Made by a program: the position numbers and the translations under genes
In this document: one piece after another, positions 1 to 8,262 of the stretch
Layout: every line of letters starts with the position of its first letter
Position numbering within the stretch: the first letter of the stretch is position 1
Assembly: GCA_040274725.1 (NCBI GenBank)
Contig: JBEMAQ010000012.1
Location: 42,038-106,037 of the forward strand
Reading direction: 5' to 3'
Length of the DNA stretch: 64,000 nt
DNA from: Solibacillus sp040274725
GTDB taxonomy: Bacteria > Bacillota > Bacilli > Bacillales_A > Planococcaceae
The notes under the pieces: generated by a model
Databases searched by the model: none
Told to the model about the DNA's origin: nothing
Seen by the model: the letters and a program-made list of their open reading frames with translations, nothing else

Positions 1-1
1 A

Positions 2-205
2 GCGGATTTAAGTGCACAATCCGTCGAGGAGATTCGTCAGTTAATGCTGCAACTGAGGTCGCGCGTCGATGAGGTGAAGCAAATTGTCGATGAAACGTCA
101 GGCATTTCACAGCAACAGTTTGAGTCCATTCACGAAATTTCAGAGGCGATGGAAAGCTTTACGGCGGTCGTAGGTGATATTGAAGGATTAGCGAAGAAAG
201 TATAG
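2..205 (+). CDS. Methyl-accepting chemotaxis protein, C-terminal end (partial)
   Basis: The window opens inside an open frame that ends in TAG at 203-205. The 67 visible residues are highly helical (VEEIRQLMLQL, then VKQIVDETSGISQQQFESI, ending GDIEGLAKKV). This is the heptad pattern of the C-terminal arm of a chemoreceptor cytoplasmic hairpin, after the signalling tip. The N-terminal sensor, membrane segments and tip are outside the window, so ligand and class cannot be judged. A strong hairpin follows directly. Another long coiled-coil protein is possible, but the AQSVEEIR start resembles the usual receptor sequence after the tip. Confidence 0.6.
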   Translation, partial: ADLSAQSVEEIRQLMLQLRSRVDEVKQIVDETSGISQQQFESIHEISEAMESFTAVVGDIEGLAKKV

Positions 206-211
206 CCGTAT

Positions 212-248
212 AAAGCCAGTCATTCACAAAACGAATGACTGGCTTTTC
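212..248. terminator. Bidirectional terminator between chemoreceptor end and tetR-type gene
   Basis: A perfect 14-bp inverted repeat (AAAGCCAGTCATTC, 7-nt loop, then its complement) ends in a T run on the plus strand and begins with an A run that serves the minus strand. It sits between convergent genes and can end both. Confidence 0.85.
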
Positions 249-252
249 CTCG

Positions 253-1092
253 TTAAACAGACAACAATGCCTGTTGCTCCTTAATATAGCGGCGTAGCAT
301 ATAGCAGCACCAGCCCATTTTTGGCTCTTCCTCAAGATTTGCTAGCATGCCGGTTAACAGGGCGATGCGCGGCTTCTCCGTCGCAAGTTCCTCTCGTACA
401 ATTTGTACGCTGTCCTTTGCAAGTGGCGATAAGTCTAATTGCGCAACCTGCACGAGCTCCTCGCAAATTTGCGCTTTTGTAAAGCTGTCGGTCTTCATCC
501 CTGCATGGACCGGGTGTGTTAAATACGCCTTTGTCGTATACATCGCCAAAATCTCGGTCTTCTCCACTAAGCTCTCACTTAGCCTCTTTATATCCACTTG
601 CTCATGCGGCATAAATAACAGCATGGTATAAGATTTCATAAAGCTCTTCACCAGCATGATCAGCTCATAAATAATGGGCTCAATGCGTTCTCCGTATTCC
701 GCAAGCAAAATTTGACCGAGTAATTCATCGGCAAGCTGCTCGTAATACATCATCTTACTTAAAATATCTTCCCCTGTTAGCGAGAAGTTTTCAAGCATTA
801 AAATCCGCGCAAATTCCGCATACTCTGCCAAACTCGTAAATGTCGCCTCGAAATACACGGTTAGTTTTTCCTTCTTCGCCTCATTGACTAAATGGTCAAT
901 ATTTGCCGTTATTAATTTCATAAAATAATCAATCATTTCTAAAATGAGGGCATCCTTTGACGGAAAAGATAAGTAAAATGCGCCTTTAGAAATACCGCTA
1001 TATGCCGTAATTTGCTGGATAGTGGTCGTCTCAATGCCTTGTTTTGCAAATAATTCAATTGCCGCATCAATTATTTTTTGTTTTTTTGTCAT
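253..1092 (-). CDS. TetR/AcrR family transcriptional regulator
   Basis: The 279-residue protein has a typical TetR N-terminal helix-turn-helix at about residues 5-50 (KIIDAAIELFAKQGIETTTI, then ISKGAFYLSFPSKDALI). The long C-terminal domain would bind a ligand and dimerise. It is transcribed away from the RND pump gene, and a perfect 16-bp palindrome lies between the two starts, so it most likely represses the pump and itself. The pairing matches Bacillus subtilis yerO next to swrC. The C-terminal part is longer than in most TetR proteins (about 190-220 residues in total). The inducer cannot be read from sequence. Confidence 0.9.
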   Translation of the reverse strand: MTKKQKIIDAAIELFAKQGIETTTIQQITAYSGISKGAFYLSFPSKDALILEMIDYFMKLITANIDHLVNEAKKEKLTVYFEATFTSLAEYAEFARILMLENFSLTGEDILSKMMYYEQLADELLGQILLAEYGERIEPIIYELIMLVKSFMKSYTMLLFMPHEQVDIKRLSESLVEKTEILAMYTTKAYLTHPVHAGMKTDSFTKAQICEELVQVAQLDLSPLAKDSVQIVREELATEKPRIALLTGMLANLEEEPKMGWCCYMLRRYIKEQQALLSV

Positions 1093-1117
1093 CGCGCTAA
1101 ATCCCCTCGTTTGACTT

Positions 1118-1133
1118 TTGACTAATTAGTCAA
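1118..1133. promoter_or_regulatory. TetR operator, perfect 16-bp palindrome
   Basis: TTGACTAATTAGTCAA equals its own reverse complement. It lies in the 90-bp gap between the divergent TetR and RND genes, with a further TTGAC copy just before it (1111-1115). The TGACT-AGTCA core is a common TetR-family operator form. Site and gene order are seen; binding by the neighbouring TetR is inferred. Confidence 0.75.
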
Positions 1134-1182
1134 TATTGTAGAGTGATATACGAGTTACGTCAACAAAAAAGGGGTGGTATGT

Positions 1183-4100
1183 GTGAACGGCTTAGTTAAT
1201 TTTGTACTAAAAAATAAACTCGCGGTGTGGCTACTCACGATTATTATTACAGTATTCGGGATTTATTCCGGCACGCGGATGAAGATGGAGTCGATTCCGA
1301 ACATTTCGATTCCGTATTTAATTGTGATGGGGGTCTATCCGGGTGCGACGCCGGAGCGGGTAATGGACGAGCTATCCGTACCGCTTGAAAAGGCAGTGGA
1401 GGGGCTAGAGGACGTGAAGGCGGTATTTTCAACGTCATCTCCAAACGTCTCGCAATTGCAGGTTGAATATGAATACGGCGTCGATATGGACGAAAAAAAG
1501 CGTCAGCTACAATCGGCTATTGATAGCGTGACACTGCCTGATGAGGTAGCGGAGCCGTCTGTCATGGCGATTAGCCTCAATATGATGCCGGTCTTGGCAT
1601 TGTCTGTTAGTAGCACGGAGGAGGATATTGTCGAGCTGACGTCAACGGTGGAGGACGTGCTCGTACCGAAAATTGAAAAGCTTGATGGTGTGTCCTCTGC
1701 GACCATTACCGGTCAGCATATTGAACAGGTCACGTTCACATATGACGCGGAGAAAATGGAGCAGCTCGGGCTGACCGAGGAAGACGTGCAGCAAATGGTG
1801 GAGGCGAGTAATTTAGGCGTGTCACTCGGGCTTTATGATTTTGTTGTTGGCAAAGAGGCAGTCTCGATTGATGGTAAGCTCGGCTCGGTAGAAGAACTGC
1901 GCGAACTGCTCATTCCGGTCACACCAACCGCCGCGCAGCCATCCCCATTTGCGCGTCTTGGTGACATCGCACAAATTGAGGTGAAAGGTCTCGTACAGTC
2001 GGTATCTCGCACAAATGGTAAGGACGCGATTGCGATTCAAATTGTGAAGGGACAGCAGGCCAATACGGTAACGGTTGTTGATGCGGTGAAGGACTTAATT
2101 GCCGAGGAACAGCAAATGAGTGGGCTAAACATTGACGTCACGCTTGACCAAGGGCAGCCGATTAAAGATTCTGTCTTCACGATGATGGAAAAGGCATTAT
2201 TTGGTGGTTTGATTGCCATCATTATTATTTTAATCTTCCTGCGTGATTTCAAATCAACCATTATTTCCGTCATTTCCATTCCAGTATCGATTTGTTTAGC
2301 GCTTATTTTACTCAACTGGCTCGACATTACACTCAACATTATGACAATCGGCGCGATGACCGTGGCGATTGGGCGCGTGATTGATGACTCGATTGTTGTT
2401 GTGGAAAATATTTATCGCCGGATTCATTTAAAAGACGAGAAGCTGGAGGGCCGCGCGCTTATTCGTGAGGCGACGATTGAAATGTTTAAGCCAATTCTGT
2501 CGTCTACACTCGTAACGGTTGCAGTATTTACACCACTTATATTTGTAGGTGGCATGGTTGGCGAATTATTTTTACCGTTCGCGCTGACAATGACATTCGC
2601 GCTCGGTGCGTCACTGCTTGTGGCGATTACGATTGTGCCAGCATTGTCGCATACATTATTTAAGAAAAAGCTCTACGGCGACAAACCAGAAAGTCAGCAT
2701 CAGGGTGTAGGAAAGCTCGCTCAGTTCTACCGCAGCTTCCTCGAAAAATGCTTGAATCGCAAATGGATTACATCGCTCATTGCGATTGTACTACTAGCAG
2801 GCTCACTTGCACTGACACCGCTCATTGGCTTCTCATTTTTAGGCTCGATGGAAGAGAAAACAATGTATTTAACGTATACACCTAAAACGGGTGAGCTGAT
2901 GACGGATACCGAGAAAAATATTGAAGCGGTGGAGAGCGAGATGCTTGCGCGTGGGGATATTGATATGGTCCAGGTGTCGATTAACGACCCTGACAATGTC
3001 GACCCATCTGCCATGATGATGGGCGGACGCGCGAATGGGGCGCTGATGTATTTAATTTTTGACCCCGATATGGAGAACTTCCCAGAGGTGCGTGATGACA
3101 TTACTGAATACATTACGACACTTGACCAAACCGGTACATGGAAAACGCAGGAATTCTCCATGGGCATGGGTGGCAGTGATGTTAGCTACACGCTTTATAG
3201 TGAGGATTTAGATGATTTAGCAAGTGCAGCAAAGGACGTTGAGGCTGTACTCCAAACGATTCAAGGCTTAGAGGATGTCACGTCTGATTTTGAGGATGCG
3301 TATGTTGAGCATATTTTAGTCGTCGATCAGCAAAATGTCTTGCAGTACGGCTTAACGACGGCACAAATTTTAATGGCGCTCGCGGAAAGTCAGGCGAAGG
3401 AAGTATTAACGACGGTCCAGCATGACGGTGACGAGATTGAGGTCATTGTCGAGCGCGGGGTGAGAGCTACAATGACGTCAATTGATGATATTTTAGCGAT
3501 TGAAATTGATACGGCAGTCGGCCCGATGGAAATTGGTGAGTTAGTTGAAGTAAAAAAAGGCACAACGCTCAATTCACTTGCCCGCTCAGAAGGCGAATAT
3601 TATACGACAGTAAAAGGCAAGATTACCGAGCAGGATATTTCAAAAGTTACTGCTGCCGCAGATGAAAAAATGGCCGAGCTTGATTTACCAAAAGGTGTGA
3701 CAACTGGCGTATCAGGTGTCGCAGCTGATATGGAGGAAACTTTTACTAAGCTCGGTGTCGCGATGATTGCGGCGATTGCGATTGTTTACTTTATTTTAGT
3801 TGTGACATTTGGTGAGGGTCTAGCACCGTTTGCGATTCTGTTCTCACTACCGTTTGCGGTTATTGGCGCGTGGGTCGGGTTATTTCTTACAAACCAAACG
3901 ATTTCTGTTTCGGTGTTAATGGGCTTACTCATGCTTATTGGGATTGTCGTGACGAATGCTATTGTTCTCGTTGACCGTATTATTCAAATGGAGCATGCGG
4001 GACTGACGATGCGTGAGGCGATTTTAGAAGCTGGTGCAACAAGGCTACGCCCGATTTTAATGACGGCGATTGCGACAATGGGAGCAATGCTGCCAATGGC

Positions 4101-4263
4101 GTTCGGCGCAGGTGGTGGCGGCCTGATTTCAAAAGATTTAGCCATTACGGTAATTGGTGGTTTGTTCACATCGACGATTTTGACGCTTATTGTTGTGCCG
4201 ATTGTGTATGAGATTTTATCGAAGCTGTTGAAGAAAAATCGGATGGATGTGGAGGACAATTAA
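1183..4263 (+). CDS. RND-family efflux transporter (AcrB/SwrC type)
   Basis: An inner-membrane pump of about 1026 residues, the usual RND length. It has one N-terminal membrane segment, a first large outer loop, a membrane block with the TM4 motif VIDDSIVVVENIYRR near residue 400, a second outer loop, and a C-terminal membrane block (GLLMLIGIVVTNAIVLVDRI). In Gram-positives such pumps export lipopeptides or amphipathic drugs, as SwrC/YerP does for surfactin. The start is set at GTG 1183 because AAAAGGGGTGG lies 6 bases upstream. A further GTG at 1174 overlaps that ribosome site. No membrane-fusion partner gene is present nearby. Substrate unknown. Confidence 0.93.
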   Translation: MNGLVNFVLKNKLAVWLLTIIITVFGIYSGTRMKMESIPNISIPYLIVMGVYPGATPERVMDELSVPLEKAVEGLEDVKAVFSTSSPNVSQLQVEYEYGVDMDEKKRQLQSAIDSVTLPDEVAEPSVMAISLNMMPVLALSVSSTEEDIVELTSTVEDVLVPKIEKLDGVSSATITGQHIEQVTFTYDAEKMEQLGLTEEDVQQMVEASNLGVSLGLYDFVVGKEAVSIDGKLGSVEELRELLIPVTPTAAQPSPFARLGDIAQIEVKGLVQSVSRTNGKDAIAIQIVKGQQANTVTVVDAVKDLIAEEQQMSGLNIDVTLDQGQPIKDSVFTMMEKALFGGLIAIIIILIFLRDFKSTIISVISIPVSICLALILLNWLDITLNIMTIGAMTVAIGRVIDDSIVVVENIYRRIHLKDEKLEGRALIREATIEMFKPILSSTLVTVAVFTPLIFVGGMVGELFLPFALTMTFALGASLLVAITIVPALSHTLFKKKLYGDKPESQHQGVGKLAQFYRSFLEKCLNRKWITSLIAIVLLAGSLALTPLIGFSFLGSMEEKTMYLTYTPKTGELMTDTEKNIEAVESEMLARGDIDMVQVSINDPDNVDPSAMMMGGRANGALMYLIFDPDMENFPEVRDDITEYITTLDQTGTWKTQEFSMGMGGSDVSYTLYSEDLDDLASAAKDVEAVLQTIQGLEDVTSDFEDAYVEHILVVDQQNVLQYGLTTAQILMALAESQAKEVLTTVQHDGDEIEVIVERGVRATMTSIDDILAIEIDTAVGPMEIGELVEVKKGTTLNSLARSEGEYYTTVKGKITEQDISKVTAAADEKMAELDLPKGVTTGVSGVAADMEETFTKLGVAMIAAIAIVYFILVVTFGEGLAPFAILFSLPFAVIGAWVGLFLTNQTISVSVLMGLLMLIGIVVTNAIVLVDRIIQMEHAGLTMREAILEAGATRLRPILMTAIATMGAMLPMAFGAGGGGLISKDLAITVIGGLFTSTILTLIVVPIVYEILSKLLKKNRMDVEDN

Positions 4264-4266
4264 GGG

Positions 4267-4301
4267 AGAGGTGGTAGCGCGTGCGCTACCACCTCTTTTT
4301 T
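4267..4301. terminator. Bidirectional terminator after RND gene
   Basis: A perfect 14-bp stem (AGAGGTGGTAGCGC, 2-nt loop) is followed by TTTTT. It is shared with the convergent MFS gene, whose stop codon lies in the T run. Confidence 0.85.
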
Positions 4302-5469
4302 ACGATTGAAACCGCTTAAACCGTACCATATACACAATCCCAATCGCCGGACCAACCGCTAAAAAGCTAAACACCCACTGCCAGCCGACGATTTGCTGAA
4401 GTAATGGAATGAGATTGATTGACACAATCGTTAATAAAAAGCCGAGGCACATTTGAAAGGTGAGCGCGGTACCGACATACGCCTCGTCGGCCGCCTCTGC
4501 CACCGCGGCAGAATACTGCGCGGAATCGGCAATAATGGAGACGCCCCAAGTGATGGCAAACACGATTGTCAAGGCCCACTGACCACCAAATGTAAAGCCA
4601 ATGCTAACCGCACAAATGCCGCTAATAATCATAGAGAGAATCGTGACATTCGCTCGTCCGATTTTGTCTGATAAAAGGCCACCTACTACACAGCCAATCG
4701 CGCCGGCAATACCAATGGTAATAAATGACCATATCGCAATAAACTGCGCCGAGGCGATTGGGTGGCTTGCGGCAAAAAATACCGGAATCCACGTCCACAT
4801 GGCGTAAAGCTCCCACACATGACCTAAATAGCCGTAGTTGGCAAGCATTATGCGCTTATTTTTCACAACGTCCTTTAAATGACTGAGTGAAAAGGGCGTT
4901 TTTGGTGCGGTGTGTGGTGCATCCTTTAATAAAAACTGCATAATCATTGCCGCAAGTAAGGCAAGCACCGAGCTACTAATGACGATTATTTGCCAGTCAA
5001 CGTTACTCGTAAATCCTCGAATGAGATGTGGGAAGGCCGAGCCAATTGTTAGTGCCGCGATTAGTATGCCCAGTGCCGTTCCGCGCCGCTGCGGAAACCA
5101 CCCAGCAAGTAGCTTGACGGCAACCGGGTACACGCCGGCAAGCACGATGCCTGTGAGGACGCGGATGGTGATGCCAGCTAGAGCGGAATCCGTAAAGAGT
5201 AGCAGGCAGTTAATCACTGCGCCTAGAAGTGCGGACAATGCAAAAATCGTACGCGCATTAAAGCGGTCTGCAAGCCCGAAGAGTGCACTACAAAATGCGC
5301 CGATGACAAAGCCCGCAGGTACCGCCGCCGATAGCCACGCTTTTATGGAATCCGCTACCCTCCAACGCAGTACGAGCTCATCCGCAATAACAGACGCACT
5401 AAACCACAAGCTGAGTGCGCATAAAATAGCAGTACTAATGAACAACAGTGCTCTCCAACGTCCGACCAT
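4300..5469 (-). CDS. MFS transporter
   Basis: The 389-residue protein is almost wholly hydrophobic, with about twelve membrane segments. An MFS-type loop between TM2 and TM3 (FGLADRFNARTIF) and a second copy at mid-protein (LLSDKIGRANV) mark the two six-helix halves. AGGAGG (complement of 5477-5482) supports the ATG at 5469. It stands alone between a terminator and a divergent small gene, so context gives no substrate. N-terminal TM1 contains LWFSASVIADEL, seen in MFS proteins of the cyanate/nitrate-like branches, but I would not assign a substrate. Confidence 0.85.
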   Translation of the reverse strand: MVGRWRALLFISTAILCALSLWFSASVIADELVLRWRVADSIKAWLSAAVPAGFVIGAFCSALFGLADRFNARTIFALSALLGAVINCLLLFTDSALAGITIRVLTGIVLAGVYPVAVKLLAGWFPQRRGTALGILIAALTIGSAFPHLIRGFTSNVDWQIIVISSSVLALLAAMIMQFLLKDAPHTAPKTPFSLSHLKDVVKNKRIMLANYGYLGHVWELYAMWTWIPVFFAASHPIASAQFIAIWSFITIGIAGAIGCVVGGLLSDKIGRANVTILSMIISGICAVSIGFTFGGQWALTIVFAITWGVSIIADSAQYSAAVAEAADEAYVGTALTFQMCLGFLLTIVSINLIPLLQQIVGWQWVFSFLAVGPAIGIVYMVRFKRFQS

Positions 5470-5594
5470 CCGCTAACCTCCTTATGTTACTATTGATTAA
5501 AATTGTAAAATTAATGAAAAGTTCTGTCAACAGACGGTGGAGATTTGTTCTTTTTATGGAAATTTGTATAGTGTAACAGCAGGGAGGTGTTAGC

Positions 5595-5720
5595 ATGTGG
5601 CAACAAAATTTAATCATGGTACTTGCAGCAGTGCTTTGCTGGGGGCTCGTGATAGCCGCAATCATGTATACATACAAAAAGCAGCCAGACACGGTAAGAT
5701 CATTCTTGCTTATCTCGTAG
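5595..5720 (+). CDS. Small single-pass membrane protein (41 aa)
   Basis: A short open frame with a strong AGGGAGGTG ribosome site 5 bases before ATG. The product begins MWQQNLIMVLAAVLCWGLVI, a membrane segment, and ends with a short basic tail (YKKQPDTVRSFLLIS). A -10-like TATAGT lies about 30 bases before the ribosome site. The gene is divergent from the MFS gene. The good ribosome site and the hydrophobic helix support translation; the function is unknown. It could also be the broken N-terminus of a longer gene continuing into the next frame. Confidence 0.5.
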   Translation: MWQQNLIMVLAAVLCWGLVIAAIMYTYKKQPDTVRSFLLIS

Positions 5721-5833
5721 GACGGTCTTCATTTTCGCTTACATTTACTTATTATCCGCGCATTCAGTTGACACACTCATTTTTGTTAAAAGGAAGTGGG
5801 GCATTGCCTTTTCCTGAACAGTGGAGCGAGATT

Positions 5834-6031
5834 ATGATAAACGTAAAAAAGTCAGCAGCACCACCAGCTAATTTTAGCTTCTTTTCGGAAGGAGTACCGG
5901 AAGAATTTACTTTTTGGGCAACATACGATGATGCCTTCCTTGAAGGGAGCGGCTCTACATATGTGACAGGTGAGGTGAAGTCGGGCGTGTCATTTTTTAT
6001 GTATATGGATGACTGGCAGTTAGAGCAATAG
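5834..6031 (+). CDS. Hypothetical protein or gene remnant (65 aa from ATG)
   Basis: The frame is open from 5597, but only the part after about 5725 looks protein-like (aromatic and beta-rich: FWATYDDAFLEGSGSTYVTG, then FFMYMDDWQLEQ). The upstream part overlaps the 41-residue gene in another frame. ATG 5834 has only a weak ribosome site. It may be the rest of a gene frameshifted near 5720, of which the small protein upstream would be the N-terminus. A terminator follows. No family recognised. Confidence 0.35.
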   Translation: MINVKKSAAPPANFSFFSEGVPEEFTFWATYDDAFLEGSGSTYVTGEVKSGVSFFMYMDDWQLEQ

Positions 6032-6075
6032 AAGGGGATATAGAGTACCTATAAAAATAAAGCTAGAAACGTAAG

Positions 6076-6112
6076 AAAGCCTGTTAAACAGCAAATGTTT
6101 AACAGGCTTTTC
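6076..6112. terminator. Terminator before the YdcF-like gene
   Basis: A 15-bp stem (AAAGCCTGTTAAACA, 5-nt loop, complement) with T and A runs on either side lies between convergent genes. Confidence 0.85.
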
Positions 6113-6113
6113 C

Positions 6114-7112
6114 TCACGTATACGCATTAAAAATCACATACCAAACGACCGAAAACACCACAAGTGCAAATACATGACGCCATTTATACATTTCAAGCAT
6201 GCCGATAAACTCGCGCGTAAAGGCATTGGGCAAATAATAAAACGCAGTAGTTGAGCCGACGCCTTGTGCTGCGAGCCCGACTTTTTTGGCATAAAAGCCG
6301 CCGCGCAGCACGTGGAAATTATTGGTAACGAAAATCCCCTTTGGCTGATTGAACCGCACGTCGATTAGCTTCTTCGAGAAAGCCATATTTTCAAGCGTCG
6401 TCGTGGATTTATCTTCCATTAAAACATCCTCGTCGGGGACATTAAAATGATCATGAATATACTTTTTCATCGCAAATGCCTCGGACACATTTTCGTCATG
6501 TCCTTGCCCGCCGGATACAATAATGAGCGGCCTGCACCCATATTTCGCGTATTGCTGCACCGCTTTTTTCAGGCGGCTTGCAAGAAGTGGTGGCACGCGG
6601 TCACCGATAATACCGGACCCGAGCACGATGATATAATCCGGCGTATACAAAATGGGCCGATACACATAAAGACCAGCATACAGCACGGTCGCCGTATAAA
6701 ATGCCGCAAAATAGCTAAAAATACCCGTTACATACAGTAAAAGTAGCTCAACAAAATGATTCATTGTCGTAAAGCTATACGAAAGTGTAAACAAAATCAG
6801 CATCGCAAGCGTCGCGAGTCCAATGAGCGCTACAAATAAATTGGACTTCTTCTTGCCCTCTTTTTCCATTAAATACTTACTGTTTGAAAACGTCAGGACA
6901 CTAAACGTAAGCATGGTCGCCGGAACTAGCGCGAAAATCATAATAATTGACAATGTATAGGTCAAATCGTCACTAAAGTTTTCATTGAAAATAAACACAT
7001 CGATGAAGTTCAATGCAAACGACAACAATAGCGCAATGACGACGTAAATATTGCTGTACCAGCGCGGCTCAATAATGACTAAAAATAGTAATAATGCAAC
7101 AAGGACAAACAC
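6114..7112 (-). CDS. YdcF/SanA/ElyC family (DUF218) membrane protein
   Basis: 332 residues: four or five N-terminal membrane segments (residues 1-150), then a cytosolic or surface DUF218 domain at about 170-300. That domain contains DYIIVLGSGI, the conserved SGGQGHDENVSEAFAMKKYI stretch and EDKSTTTLENMAFSKKLI. Family members (SanA, ElyC, YdcF) affect envelope integrity or lipid-carrier metabolism, but the reaction is not settled. The start is GTG 7112 with GAGGTG 5 bases upstream. It is divergent from nosL. Membrane-plus-DUF218 layout and length are normal for Firmicute homologues. Confidence 0.85.
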   Translation of the reverse strand: MFVLVALLLFLVIIEPRWYSNIYVVIALLLSFALNFIDVFIFNENFSDDLTYTLSIIMIFALVPATMLTFSVLTFSNSKYLMEKEGKKKSNLFVALIGLATLAMLILFTLSYSFTTMNHFVELLLLYVTGIFSYFAAFYTATVLYAGLYVYRPILYTPDYIIVLGSGIIGDRVPPLLASRLKKAVQQYAKYGCRPLIIVSGGQGHDENVSEAFAMKKYIHDHFNVPDEDVLMEDKSTTTLENMAFSKKLIDVRFNQPKGIFVTNNFHVLRGGFYAKKVGLAAQGVGSTTAFYYLPNAFTREFIGMLEMYKWRHVFALVVFSVVWYVIFNAYT

Positions 7113-7212
7113 ACGCGCACCTCAATTCTCTCTATTTTTCCATTCTTTACCCATTATAAGCGATATGCCCACAGCTTTTGCAAAATTAACAGCGTTCACG
7201 ACATTTCAAACG

Positions 7213-7270
7213 AATTTCACAAAATTGTCTCAAAGCTGTCATAGGAGTTTTCATTAAATTTCACAATTTG
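7213..7270. promoter_or_regulatory. Repeated TTGTGAAA-type motifs upstream of nosL
   Basis: Two copies of AATTTCACAA (reverse complement TTGTGAAATT) occur at about 7213-7222 and 7257-7266. They resemble the ResD box TTTGTGAAT known from Bacillus anaerobic and respiratory genes. A related box lies before nosD. A redox-responsive role is inference from motif similarity. Confidence 0.35.
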
Positions 7271-7313
7271 ATTGTAAAGTAAAGGTGTACATAACGACTA
7301 GGAGGAATTTTAG

Positions 7314-7946
7314 ATGAAAAAGATCATAGCGATTTTACCGCTTGCGGCACTGTTATATGCATGCGGTGATCAACAAGCGGAGCCGGTAGAGCCAGCAACA
7401 CCCGCAACAGAGGTCGTAGAAAAGGACATGAAGCCGGTTTATGTAGCGACCGCGGCGGAATGGGAAATTGATGAGCGCTTATCAGAGCCGACAGCGGATA
7501 CGGTTTGTGAAATGTGTAATATGAAGGTGTATATGAAGAATGAGGAAATGGGCGTGTTCTCCGCGCAGGCAGTGAAACCAGACGGCAGCACCGCATTTTA
7601 TGATGATATCGGCTGCTTACTAAATGCTGAGCTTGCGCAAAATCAAGTAAACGAAAAATTTGTACGCGATTATGTGACGCTGAACTGGATCAATGTAGAA
7701 GAAGCGACATTAGTTAAAACACAATTAAAATCCCCGATGAACTGGGGCTATATTTTCTTCAAATTTGAAGAGGATGCACAGACTTATATTGCGGAAAATC
7801 CCGGTGCGGTCATTGAAGAGCTTGACGTGGTGAAGCAGGCCGCAAAAGAGCGTCGTGAAAAGAAATTAGCGGAACAGGCAAAGCATAACGACCAAAACGG
7901 CGACATGCATGGTGATGCGCACGATGAAGAAGGGCACACACACTAA
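7314..7946 (+). CDS. nosL: NosL-family copper lipoprotein with His-rich tail
   Basis: The 210-residue protein has a lipoprotein signal (LLYACG, lipid-modified Cys17). A central NosL domain carries the copper motif CEMCNM at about residues 65-70 and the family sequence GSTAFYDDIGCLLNAELA. The C-terminal tail is rich in His, Asp and Glu (GDMHGDAHDEEGHTH). NosL delivers copper(I) to nitrous oxide reductase. AGGAGG precedes the ATG. A hairpin terminator directly follows, so this copy is probably monocistronic, separate from the nosD operon. At 210 residues it is longer than the second nosL (151 residues), owing to an N-terminal linker and the His tail. Confidence 0.85.
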   Translation: MKKIIAILPLAALLYACGDQQAEPVEPATPATEVVEKDMKPVYVATAAEWEIDERLSEPTADTVCEMCNMKVYMKNEEMGVFSAQAVKPDGSTAFYDDIGCLLNAELAQNQVNEKFVRDYVTLNWINVEEATLVKTQLKSPMNWGYIFFKFEEDAQTYIAENPGAVIEELDVVKQAAKERREKKLAEQAKHNDQNGDMHGDAHDEEGHTH

Positions 7947-7950
7947 AAGA

Positions 7951-7984
7951 AAAGCTGTGTATCGAGTAGATACACGGCTTTTTC
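7951..7984 (+). terminator. Terminator after first nosL
   Basis: A stem AAAGCTGTGTATC / GATACACGGCTTT with one G-U pair and a 4-nt loop, followed by TTTTT, separates nosL from the nosD operon. Confidence 0.8.
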
Positions 7985-8002
7985 AGAATTAAAGAAATTT
8001 TA

Positions 8003-8162
8003 CATTTTCGCATTGTGAACAACTTAAGGCAAAGTCTATTTTACGTCCAGGCTAAAGCGCCAGCCCCTCGAGGTCGCTTCAATCCCTCGGGTGAAAGTAA
8101 AGAGCACACTTTCACTTCGGGCTTTCCAGCGCTTGTCGGGGCTGAGCAGGCGCTTTAGCCTT
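8003..8162 (+). repeat. Dispersed ~150-bp intergenic repeat, copy 1
   Basis: The non-coding stretch from the ATTTTCGCAT region to GGCGCTTTAGC matches, in reverse complement, 57910-58075 over nearly its whole length. Shared blocks include CGCCAGCCCCTCGAGGTCGC and CCAGCGCTTGTCGGGGCTGA. The unit has internal dyads: AAAGCGCC and AGCCCC on the left pair with GGGGCT and GGCGCTTT on the right, and GAAAGT pairs with ACTTTC in the middle. This is the form of a REP/MITE-like element. It holds no open frame. Confidence 0.8.
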
Positions 8163-8173
8163 TTGCTTGTGTG

Positions 8174-8182
8174 ATTCACAAA
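8174..8182 (-). promoter_or_regulatory. ResD-like box upstream of nosD
   Basis: ATTCACAAA reads TTTGTGAAT on the minus strand, the published ResD-box form. It overlaps a TTGTG-N5-CACAA dyad at 8168-8182 that could instead be an FNR/Crp-like site. It lies 81-89 bases before the nosD start. Regulation by oxygen or nitric oxide is inferred. Confidence 0.35.
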
Positions 8183-8262
8183 CCTGTCAAATGAATTTCA
8201 ACTAGATTTCACATTTGCGTCGTACAATAAATGTAAATTTTAATACCTTTGGGGGTTTGATA

